From: CAZUCD01 sp964618855
Lineage (GTDB): Bacteria > Sumerlaeota > Sumerlaeia > SLMS01 > JANRJK01
Reading direction: 5' to 3'
Length of the DNA: 22,143 bases
NCBI GenBank assembly: GCA_964618855.1
Contig: CAZUCD010000057.1
Span: forward strand, 1 to 22,143
In this document: positions 1 to 6,846 of the stretch, in pieces
How the letters are laid out: each line of letters opens with the position of its first letter
Position numbering within the stretch: the stretch's first letter is position 1
Position numbers and translations under genes: made by a program
Notes under the pieces: generated by a model
The model's input: the letters and a program-made list of their open reading frames with translations, nothing else
The model's database searches: none
Told to the model about the DNA's origin: nothing

Positions 1-324
1 CCCGAGCGAGAGGAGGACGTTGAGCGCGCGGGCCGCGCCGATGCCGACACCCATCAGCTTGAACCAAACGCCGAGGAGCGCGGGCCAGCCCGGGCCCAGG
101 AAGAACGCATCGGGCTGCTGCCAGTGGCCGGCGGCGAACTCGCCGGCAAGGCGCTGGTACTCGAGCGCGTCGTGCAGGAGCTCGCGCCCATAGACGGAGC
201 CGCCCATCTGCACGGACGCCACCGCGCGCAGGAGGACGAACACGAGGAGGACCGGCGCGAGCAGGCGCCACGGGAAGGGCGCGGCGCGCTCCCCCGGCGG
301 GGCGGGGTCACCTTCCGCGTGCAT
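1..324 (-). CDS. Membrane glycosyltransferase, ArnT/PMT-like (GT39/GT83-type), N-terminal part only
   Basis: The frame is open from an ATG at 324 to the window edge, giving 108 residues and no stop, so the rest of the gene lies outside. After a short Pro/Ala-rich cytoplasmic start there is a membrane segment (about residues 19-38). A periplasmic stretch follows with HDALEYQRLAGEFAAGHW and then FFLGPGWPALLGVWF. This is the layout of the first loop of dolichol- or polyprenyl-phosphate-sugar-dependent transferases, where an acidic residue, an aromatic LA..FA.G.W stretch and a GPGYP-like motif follow TM1. Such enzymes move a sugar from a lipid-phosphate donor to a protein, lipid or glycan outside the membrane. 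The ATG sits inside the end of pheA (17-base overlap), so translation is probably coupled. Substrate and full domain content cannot be judged from this fragment; a non-catalytic membrane protein of the same superfamily is possible. Confidence 0.6.
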   Translation of the reverse strand, partial: MHAEGDPAPPGERAAPFPWRLLAPVLLVFVLLRAVASVQMGGSVYGRELLHDALEYQRLAGEFAAGHWQQPDAFFLGPGWPALLGVWFKLMGVGIGAARALNVLLSLG

Positions 325-1372
325 AGCTTCCGAGGACGCGGACCTCGGCGCACTCGCGCTCGAGCGCGGCTATCGCGCCGCGCAGCGGTTCCTCCGCGCG
401 GTGCCCGTCCACGTCCACGAAGAAGAGGGCCTCCCACGCGTTCTTGCGGCTCGGCCGCGACTCGATCTTCGTGAGGTTCAGCTTCGCCTCGGCGAAGATG
501 CCGAGCACGCGGTAGAGCGCGCCGGGGTCGTCCTTGAGGCCGTAGAGGATGGAGGTGCGGTCGCGGCCGCAGGGCCGGGCGTCGCGCTGGCCGAGGACGA
601 GGAACCTGGTCGTGTTGTCGCGCAGGTCCTGGATGCTCTCCTCGATGACGCGCAGGCCGTACTGCTCGGCGGCGATGGCGCTGCCGATGGCGGCGGCGGT
701 GCGCATGCCGCGGACCATCTCCATCGCGCGCGTGGTGGACTGCACCTCGACCAGCTCCGCGTTTGGCAGGTTCTCGCGCAGCCACTTGCCGCACTGGCCG
801 AAGACCTGGCGGTGGCTTAGGACGCGGCGGATCTTCTCCACGGTCGTCCGACCGATCAGGCACTGCTGGATCGGCAGGAGAACCTCCGCGCAGATCATCG
901 CGGAGGAGCCGAGGAACGAGTCGAGCGACTCGTGGATGATGCCGCCGGTGGAGTTCTCCACCGGCACGACGACGTGGTCCACCGTGCCCGCGTCGATCGA
1001 GGCGAAGAGGTCGCGGATGGAATCGTGGCTCTCGAACTTGACGGAGTGGCCGAACTCGCGGATGGCGGCCATGTGGGAGAACGTCGCGGGGGGCCCGAGG
1101 AACCCGACGCGCAGGGGCTTCTGCAGGTTCAGGCACGCGGAGAGAACCTCGCGCATGACATGGTGCAGGCCCTCCCCCGGGAACGAGCCGTCGCTGCGCG
1201 CGATGGCGCGCTCCATCACGGCGCGCTGGCGCTCGGAGTCGTACGTGTTCAGGCCCCCCTCGGCCTTGTAGTGCCCGACGTCGCGGGCGATCCGCGCGCG
1301 CTCGTCCAGCAGGCGGATCAACTCCGAGTCGATCTCGTCGATGCGGTGGCGCGAGGCTTCGAGGTCCGGCAT
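308..1372 (-). CDS. pheA: Bifunctional chorismate mutase / prephenate dehydratase (P-protein)
   Basis: This 354-residue protein makes phenylpyruvate from chorismate via prephenate, the phenylalanine branch of aromatic amino acid synthesis, in the cytosol. Residues 1-85 are an AroQ-type helical chorismate mutase (IDEIDSELIRLLDERARIA, then the downstream Lys and Glu region). Residues 88-262 are the prephenate dehydratase domain, with FLGPPATFSHMAA near 91, VPVENSTGGIIHESLDSF near 136, and the catalytic TRF motif at T255-R256-F257. Residues 271-354 are an ACT domain with GAL (284-286) and ESRP (304-307), the motifs that bind Phe for feedback inhibition in this family. The length is normal. The ATG at 1372 places the mutase N-terminus where expected; the frame stays open far upstream but that extension is not protein-like. 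The gene overlaps the next one by 17 bases and is divergent from the metalloprotease gene. Confidence 0.95.
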   Translation of the reverse strand: MPDLEASRHRIDEIDSELIRLLDERARIARDVGHYKAEGGLNTYDSERQRAVMERAIARSDGSFPGEGLHHVMREVLSACLNLQKPLRVGFLGPPATFSHMAAIREFGHSVKFESHDSIRDLFASIDAGTVDHVVVPVENSTGGIIHESLDSFLGSSAMICAEVLLPIQQCLIGRTTVEKIRRVLSHRQVFGQCGKWLRENLPNAELVEVQSTTRAMEMVRGMRTAAAIGSAIAAEQYGLRVIEESIQDLRDNTTRFLVLGQRDARPCGRDRTSILYGLKDDPGALYRVLGIFAEAKLNLTKIESRPSRKNAWEALFFVDVDGHRAEEPLRGAIAALERECAEVRVLGSYARGR

Positions 1373-1561
1373 GCGTTTGGTCCCGTGCGGATTGGCACAC
1401 TGACAGGGAACGAAGGGACGCACAGGGCCGCGCGGGATGCGAGGGGAAGGTGGGGGAAGGGCTGGAGCCGGATGCCGGCAATTGACGCCTGCGGCGATCC
1501 GTGGGCCAATGCGTGTCCCCGGGGGCGCTGCGCCTGGGAGTCGCCCCTTGGAGCATGCCCG
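1373..1561. promoter_or_regulatory. Divergent intergenic region between pheA and the metalloprotease gene
   Basis: These 189 bases must hold the promoters for both divergent genes. On the plus strand TTGACG at 1482-1487 matches a sigma70 -35 box at five of six positions, but the best -10 candidate 17 bases later (GCCAAT) is poor. The short inverted repeat GCCGG-ATG-CCGGC lies just upstream of it. I see no convincing minus-strand promoter and no leader-peptide or attenuator structure for pheA, so feedback through the ACT domain is the only control of phenylalanine synthesis that I can see. Confidence 0.35.
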
Positions 1562-3949
1562 ATGAGACGTCTGCGCAACCTGTCCCTCATGTTCGCCCTT
1601 TCGGTGGGCGTGATGTCGGCCCTTCCCGCCGGTGAGGATGGCTCGGGGAACTTCGTCTGCGGATTCCTGCGCAACCGGGGGGATCTGGATGCGCCTGCGC
1701 TGAGGACGGAGCACCCCGAGTTCGTGTCGCGGCGCGTGTGCGAGATCGCGACGTCGCGGCTGCAAGGGAGCGAGGTGCGCGCGGGGGACACGCTCGCCCT
1801 CGATGTCGCCCCGGGGGTTCGCCTGCGGGGTATCGTGCAGGACATCGAGCGCCACGGACCGCGGGAGGCGACGCTCACGGGAACCATCGAGGGCGTCCCC
1901 ACCGCCACGTTCGCGATCGCGACGGTTGAGGAGTGCGCCTCCGCCGACATCCGCATGCCGGGTGGGCGCACGTGGGAGATCCGCCCGATCGGGGGCGGTT
2001 TCCACACGATCACGGAGGTGGACGAATCGCTCCAGATGCCGTGCGGCGTGGACGCGAAGGCGGCGGCGCTGATGGCGTCGGACGCGGCTGCCGCGCAGGC
2101 GCGCGGTGGTGCGCAGGCCCCCGCCGGCGCGGGGGACAGCGGGGCCTACGTCGACGTCTTCGTCGCCTACACGAACGCCGCGCGCGTCGCGAACGGCGGC
2201 ACCGCGGGCGTCAAGTCCCTCATCAACCTCGGCGTCTCCCACGCCAACACCGCCTACGCGAACAGCAACGTCTCGCAGCGCATCGCGCTCGTCGGCACGG
2301 CGGAGGTTGCCTACACGGAGGACGGGAGCTCCAGCGTGGACCTCTCGCGCTTCACGAACCCCTCGGACGGCTACATGGACGAGGTGCACGCGCTGCGCGA
2401 GTCGCACCGCGCCGACCTCGTCGCGCTCATCCAGGACTACTCCACGACCGCGTGCGGCGTCGCCTACCTGCTCACCACCACGGGGGGGCTGCCGAACCTT
2501 GGATTCAGCGTGACGCTGGACAGTTGCATCTCGGGCCAGACCTTCGGGCACGAGCTGGGGCACAACATGGGCCTGGCGCACGGGCGCGGGGACGGCGGCG
2601 GCGCATCGGGTGGCATCTTCAGCTACTCCTACGGATGGCGGTTCTTCGCGTCGGACTCGAACCAGTACCGGACGGTGATGGCCTACGCGCCGGGCAGCCG
2701 GATCCAGCACTTCTCCAACCCGGACATCCTCTACCTCGGCACGCCAACCGGCGTCGCAGTCGGTGCCTCGGACGAGGCGAACAACGCGCTCACCCTGAAC
2801 CAGACGGCCTCCACCGTCGCAAACTACCGTCAGTCGAACGACGACTTCGAGAACCGGATTCCCCTCGGCGGCGGGAACGCTTCCGTCACCGGGCACACGA
2901 TCGGCAAGACGATGCAGCCGGGGGAGCCCCTGCACGCGGGCATCGCGGGCGGGAAGTCCGCGTGGTGGTCCTGGACCCCCACGGCGAACGCCACCGCGAC
3001 GATCAGCACCTCCGGGAGCGGGGTCGACACGCTGCTCGGCGTGTACACGGGCACGTCCGTCGGGGCGCTGAGCATCATCGCCGCGCACGACAACGTCAGC
3101 GGGGGCGACCTGACGAGCACGGTCACCTTTGCCGCGACGGCGGGCACCGAGTACCAGATCGCGGTCGATGGAAAGTCCGCGGCCGAGGGACCGGTCGCCG
3201 TCACCGTGTCCACGACGGCGCCGCCGCAATTCGCCGTTTCGCCGGCGAGCCTGAACGTCCTCGCGATCAACGGGCAGTCCCCCGCGGCCCAGGCGTTTCA
3301 GGTCTCCAACGCGGGCGGCTCGACGCTGAACTACTCGATCACGGACGACGCCGCTTGGCTTTCCGTCTCGCCGAGCTCCGGCTCGACCGTCGCCGCGGCG
3401 CAGATCATCTCGGTCAACTTCTCGACGGGCGCGCTCGCGCCGGGGAACTACAACGCGACGATCACGCTGACCGCCGCAGGCGCCTCCAATTCGCCGCTTA
3501 CGGTTCCCCTCTCGCTTCAGGTGATCGCCGGCCCGGACAACGATCCATTCTCGGCCCCGTACGTCCTCGCGGGTTCGACCGACACGGACAGCGGCACGAA
3601 CATCGGCGCCACGAAGGAAGCGGGCGAACCAAACCACCACGGGAACGCGGGTGGCGCCTCCGTCTGGTGGAACTGGACCTCGCCGGGCACGGGCACTGCG
3701 CAGATCACCACGGCGGGCAGCAACTTCGACACGCTCCTTGCGGTCTACACGGGGGCCTCCGTTTCCGCGCTGACCTTCGTGACGAGCGACGACGACGGCG
3801 TCTCCCCCGGGGGCGCGAGCATCGTCAGCTTCCCCGCGACGCAGGGGACGACCTACCGCATCGCCGTGGATGGATGGGGTGCGGACACGGGCTTCGTGAC
3901 GATCGGGGTGACGGGTCCCGCGACCGTCGCGGACTGGACCAGCCACTGA
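1562..3949 (+). CDS. Secreted reprolysin-like zinc metalloprotease with BACON-like and paired WW-containing beta domains
   Basis: This is a 795-residue secreted protease. The N-terminus (MRRLRNLSLMFALSVGVMSA) is a signal peptide. Residues 25-165 look like a propeptide ending in MPCGVD (Cys161), followed by an Ala/Gly-rich linker. The catalytic domain starts near residue 195 (YVDVFVAYTN) and carries the zinc site HELGHNMGLAH (H330, E331, H334, H340) and a Met-turn at VMAY (M373). This is metzincin architecture of the bacterial M12B/reprolysin-like type. Residues 427-553 and 659-795 are two copies of a beta domain (each with WW.WT, then FDTLL.VYTG or VDTLLGVYTG, and a final IAVDG). Between them, residues 557-655 form a BACON/Ig-like domain (AWLSVSPSSGS). 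GGAG at 1550-1553, 8 bases before the ATG, fixes the start. Substrate unknown; C-terminal domains probably bind glycans or the cell surface. The aldo/keto reductase gene follows after 7 bases. Confidence 0.9.
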   Translation: MRRLRNLSLMFALSVGVMSALPAGEDGSGNFVCGFLRNRGDLDAPALRTEHPEFVSRRVCEIATSRLQGSEVRAGDTLALDVAPGVRLRGIVQDIERHGPREATLTGTIEGVPTATFAIATVEECASADIRMPGGRTWEIRPIGGGFHTITEVDESLQMPCGVDAKAAALMASDAAAAQARGGAQAPAGAGDSGAYVDVFVAYTNAARVANGGTAGVKSLINLGVSHANTAYANSNVSQRIALVGTAEVAYTEDGSSSVDLSRFTNPSDGYMDEVHALRESHRADLVALIQDYSTTACGVAYLLTTTGGLPNLGFSVTLDSCISGQTFGHELGHNMGLAHGRGDGGGASGGIFSYSYGWRFFASDSNQYRTVMAYAPGSRIQHFSNPDILYLGTPTGVAVGASDEANNALTLNQTASTVANYRQSNDDFENRIPLGGGNASVTGHTIGKTMQPGEPLHAGIAGGKSAWWSWTPTANATATISTSGSGVDTLLGVYTGTSVGALSIIAAHDNVSGGDLTSTVTFAATAGTEYQIAVDGKSAAEGPVAVTVSTTAPPQFAVSPASLNVLAINGQSPAAQAFQVSNAGGSTLNYSITDDAAWLSVSPSSGSTVAAAQIISVNFSTGALAPGNYNATITLTAAGASNSPLTVPLSLQVIAGPDNDPFSAPYVLAGSTDTDSGTNIGATKEAGEPNHHGNAGGASVWWNWTSPGTGTAQITTAGSNFDTLLAVYTGASVSALTFVTSDDDGVSPGGASIVSFPATQGTTYRIAVDGWGADTGFVTIGVTGPATVADWTSH

Positions 3950-3956
3950 GGCGACG

Positions 3957-4838
3957 ATGGAAAAGCGACCATTTGGCACATCGGGACTGAACGTCACCGC
4001 GCTCGGCTTCGGCGCCGGGCACATCGGCGGATTCGGCATGACCGAATCCGCGGCGGGCTACCTGCTCAACCAGGTCCTCGACCTTGGCATCAACTTCATC
4101 GACACGGCGCGCGGGTACGGGCTCTCGGAGGAGCGCATCGGCAGGCACATCAGCCACCGCCGCTCGGAGTTCGTGCTCTGCACCAAGTGCGGCTATTCGG
4201 TCTCGGGCTACGAGGACTGGACTCCCGGATGCATCACGGCCGGGATCGAGGCGGCGCTCACGCGGCTTCGCACGGACTGCATCGACATCATGCTGCTGCA
4301 CTCGTGCCCGCGGCAGACGCTCGACCGGCGCGGCATCATCGAGGCGCTCGAGCGCGCGGTGGAGGCGGGGAAGCTGCGCGTCGCGGGGTACTCCGGGGAG
4401 AACGAGGACCTTGACCACGCGCTGGAGGGGGGCAGGTTCCGCGCACTCGAGGCCTCGGTGAACCTGTTCGACCAGGGGAGCCTTGCGGCGCGAATTCCCA
4501 CCGCGGCTTCGCGCGGTGTCGGCGTCATCGCCAAGCGCCCCCTCGCCAACGCCCCGTGGCGCCACCAGACCCGCCCCCACGGGGAGTACGTCGAGCCCTA
4601 CTGGGAGCGCATGGGGTTGATGGGGCTGGATCCGTGCGGGCTGGACTGGGACGACTACGCGCTGCGCTTCGCGGCGTTTGCGCCGGGGGTTTCGACCGCC
4701 ATCGTGGGAACCGGGCGCGCCGACCACGTTCGCCGCAACATCGAGATCGTGGCGCGCGGCCCGCTGGACCCGAAGGACTTCGACAGGGCCCGCGCGGCGT
4801 TCCTGAAGGTCGGGCGCAACTGGCTCGGCCAGGTCTGA
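3957..4838 (+). CDS. Aldo/keto reductase
   Basis: This is a 293-residue cytosolic NAD(P)H-dependent oxidoreductase of the AKR (beta/alpha)8 family. The start MEKRPFGTSGLNVTALGFG is the usual strand and glycine-rich opening. The catalytic tetrad is complete: D49 and Y54 in IDTARGYG, K77 in CTKCGY, H115 in MLLHS. The C-terminal cofactor region is AIVGTGRADHVRRN, the place where family members hold the nucleotide phosphate. The length is on the short side of normal. Cys75, Cys78, Cys92 and Cys108 are more cysteines than usual near the active site, but there is no ferredoxin-like Cys cluster. The ATG lies 7 bases after the protease stop and a weak TGAGG overlaps that stop, so the two genes are probably co-transcribed although no shared pathway is evident. 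The substrate cannot be predicted. Confidence 0.9.
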   Translation: MEKRPFGTSGLNVTALGFGAGHIGGFGMTESAAGYLLNQVLDLGINFIDTARGYGLSEERIGRHISHRRSEFVLCTKCGYSVSGYEDWTPGCITAGIEAALTRLRTDCIDIMLLHSCPRQTLDRRGIIEALERAVEAGKLRVAGYSGENEDLDHALEGGRFRALEASVNLFDQGSLAARIPTAASRGVGVIAKRPLANAPWRHQTRPHGEYVEPYWERMGLMGLDPCGLDWDDYALRFAAFAPGVSTAIVGTGRADHVRRNIEIVARGPLDPKDFDRARAAFLKVGRNWLGQV

Positions 4839-4854
4839 GCAGCGGCGCGGGGGC

Positions 4855-4897
4855 GACCGGGACGGGACGTCCCCGGTGCGGGGGGAGTTTGCCGGTC
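4855..4897. terminator. Possible bidirectional terminator between convergent genes
   Basis: The 62-base gap between the convergent aldo/keto reductase and CobA-HemD genes contains GACCGG (4855-4860) pairing with CCGGTC (4892-4897) around a perfect 10-base palindrome GGGACGTCCC (4864-4873). There is no T-tract on either strand, so this is a weak call based on position and symmetry. Confidence 0.25.
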
Positions 4898-4900
4898 CCG

Positions 4901-6751
4901 CTATCCCCTGATGCCGTCGGCTCTCTCGCAGAGCATTGCGACGAAGGAATCCGCATCCCCGCGCGGGGCGGTGGCGTCCGGTGCGATCCCCGCGGCACGG
5001 AGGGCCTGCGCCGTCGGCACGTCCCAGGCGATGGTGAACGCGTCGCGGAGGAGCTTGCGCGCCTGCTCCGAGCCCCAAGCCTCGACGGCGACGCGAACGT
5101 CCTCGGGGGATGAGAAGGCAACGGCGCGCACCTGCCGGCGCACGAGGGCGTTCTTCAGCGCCAGCGCGTTCGCGAGCAGCTTCTGCGTGTCGGCCAACGG
5201 CACGTCCAGGATCGAGGCCCCGCGCCCCAGGAGGTCCTCGCCGACCTGCCGCAGGGAGCCCTCGATCCCGGCCAGCAGCACGTGGAGGCCCCTGGGGCTG
5301 CGCTCCACCAGCGCGAGCACCGCGTCCGCGCTGAGCTCGCTGCGCTCGACCGAGTCCGACCGCAGGCCCCGCTCCTCGAGCACGCGCGACGTCGCGGCGC
5401 CCACGCCCACCACCTGTGTCGTCGCCGGCATCACGCGCCAGTCGAGCCACGACCGCTCCAGCGACGCCGCCAGCAGGCGCGCGCCCCGTGGCGAATCCAC
5501 GACGAGGACATCCGCCCTCGCGAAGTCCTCGCGCAACCCCGAGACGATTTCCTCGATCGCGGAGAGCGGGGTGTGCTGCACCATCGGCAGGAACATCGGG
5601 CGCGCCCCGTGGAGCCGCAGCACGCGGTCCAGCTCCTCGCTCTCGGCATCCTCCTGCGCGGTCAGGGCGATCCGGATGCCCTGGAGCGGGCGGTCCGTAA
5701 ACTGGGCGATGTGCTCGCGCAGGGCCACGACGTCGCCGACGACCGCCGTGACGGGCATCTTCATCCTCGCGGCGGACGCGTCCTCCTCCATCTTCTCGAC
5801 GGTCGAGATGAGGGGCACCTCGGAGACCGTGCCCCTGCCGCGGATCAGCGCCACCGGCTCCGTTGCCGAGCGCCCCCCCGTCAGCAGCCCATCGCGGATC
5901 ACCGCGAGGTTCTCGACCGCCTCGAACACCAGCGTCTCCGCAGACCGGCACACGACGGCCCAGTCCACCTGGAACTCCTCGCGCGTCTGCGGGGGCTCAT
6001 CGGCGAGCCTGGCACCGCCCGCGATCCCGGAGTCCTCCGCGCTGGCGACCGGCTTGGCTTCGCCGACGGGGGACTCGAGTTCCCGCCGGATGTGCTGGCC
6101 GTAGGCGGTGTCCCCGGCGAGTTCCACCTTCGAGTCGTCCGCGGAAAGGCGGACGCCCGCAGCGTGCGCGGCCGCGTCCTGTCCGTGCTCGCCCGAACCC
6201 TTCCTGCGCCGGATGACGATGCCGACCTGACGGTCGGGCTCCTTGTCGAGGAGATGCGGGGCCTCGACGACGGCGGGCCGCGCGACCTCCCCCCGCACGG
6301 ATCCGGGGAGGACAAGCACGCTTCCCGCGACGCCCCGAAGGAGCAGCGGAACCCCCGCCAGCGCCGGCCCCGCGAAAAGCCGCGAGACACCCGGCACGAT
6401 CTCGACGGGGAGATTCGAGCCACGGCACGCGATCAGTTCCTCGCATCCCGTGCCGAAGAGAAACGGGTCGCCTGTCTTCAGGCGGACGACGCTCTTGCCG
6501 CGCAGCGCGCGGTCCACGAGCAGGTCGCACGCCTCCTCCTGCCCGAGGTGCGCGAACCCGCGGACCTTGCGGCCGACGACGTACTTCTCGGCGTCCTTCG
6601 GCAGGAGGTGCGCGAACGAGTCCACCAGGAAGTCGTCGAGGATCACCACGGTGGCGGACGCGAGCAGTTCCCGGCCCCGCACCGTGATCAACCCGGGGTC
6701 ACCGGGACCAGCCCCCACGACTCCCACCCGCGCGTTCGGATTCTGGTTCAT
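4901..6751 (-). CDS. Uroporphyrinogen-III C-methyltransferase / uroporphyrinogen-III synthase fusion with a large insert
   Basis: This is a 616-residue fusion. Residues 1-356 are a SAM-dependent uroporphyrinogen-III methyltransferase (CobA/SUMT): VGAGPGDPGLITVRG at 10-26, VVRLKTGDPFLFGTGCEE near 88-105, EIVPGVS at 117, then TAVVGDVVALREHI near 335. It makes precorrin-2 for siroheme or cobalamin. Residues 357-616 fit a HemD-type uroporphyrinogen-III synthase (IRIALTAQEDAESEELDRVL, later AVAFSSPEDV and FTIAWDVPTAQALRAAGI), which closes the tetrapyrrole ring. The CobA-HemD order is a known fusion. About 100 residues (about 151-260) separate VLVLPGS from VDWAVVCRSAETLVFEAVENL, where family members usually have 10-20. 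The insert is polar and charged with no motif I recognise. The canonical GRGxEE is GTGCEE here. No other heme-pathway gene is adjacent, but the heme-containing peroxidase is just upstream on the same strand. HemD sequences vary widely, so that half is less certain. Confidence 0.88.
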   Translation of the reverse strand: MNQNPNARVGVVGAGPGDPGLITVRGRELLASATVVILDDFLVDSFAHLLPKDAEKYVVGRKVRGFAHLGQEEACDLLVDRALRGKSVVRLKTGDPFLFGTGCEELIACRGSNLPVEIVPGVSRLFAGPALAGVPLLLRGVAGSVLVLPGSVRGEVARPAVVEAPHLLDKEPDRQVGIVIRRRKGSGEHGQDAAAHAAGVRLSADDSKVELAGDTAYGQHIRRELESPVGEAKPVASAEDSGIAGGARLADEPPQTREEFQVDWAVVCRSAETLVFEAVENLAVIRDGLLTGGRSATEPVALIRGRGTVSEVPLISTVEKMEEDASAARMKMPVTAVVGDVVALREHIAQFTDRPLQGIRIALTAQEDAESEELDRVLRLHGARPMFLPMVQHTPLSAIEEIVSGLREDFARADVLVVDSPRGARLLAASLERSWLDWRVMPATTQVVGVGAATSRVLEERGLRSDSVERSELSADAVLALVERSPRGLHVLLAGIEGSLRQVGEDLLGRGASILDVPLADTQKLLANALALKNALVRRQVRAVAFSSPEDVRVAVEAWGSEQARKLLRDAFTIAWDVPTAQALRAAGIAPDATAPRGDADSFVAMLCERADGIRG

Positions 6752-6761
6752 GTCGGCCCGT

Positions 6762-6807
6762 GGCCCCCGAGGCGTCTCGCACCACCTTCCAACGTGGTCC
6801 CGGGGCC
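6762..6807 (-). terminator. Nested inverted repeat after the peroxidase gene (possible terminator or leader)
   Basis: Between the peroxidase stop and the CobA-HemD start, GGCCCC (6762-6767) can pair with GGGGCC (6802-6807), and inside it ACCAC (6781-6785) pairs with GTGGT (6794-6798). There is no U-tract in the minus-strand transcript. It could be a factor-dependent terminator, an RNA-stabilising end or part of the CobA-HemD leader; the 95-base gap does not settle whether the two genes share a transcript. Confidence 0.3.
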
Positions 6808-6846
6808 GCCCTGAGGCAACACAATCGGATGGGAGAGGGGGGCGGC

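Noticed and set aside
1482..1510. Sigma70 promoter for the protease gene
   Set aside because: TTGACG is a good -35 match, but no acceptable -10 lies 16-18 bases downstream, so it is only noted under the intergenic region.
1373..4039. Very long open frame on the minus strand running antisense to the metalloprotease and continuous with pheA
   Set aside because: It is an Arg/Gly/Val-rich shadow of GC-rich coding DNA on the other strand; only the pheA part (308-1372) has recognisable domains.
3825..5951. 708-codon minus-strand open frame across the aldo/keto reductase and the CobA-HemD gene
   Set aside because: Composition is Arg/Gly/Pro-rich, no domain is recognisable, and it overlaps two well-supported genes in other frames.
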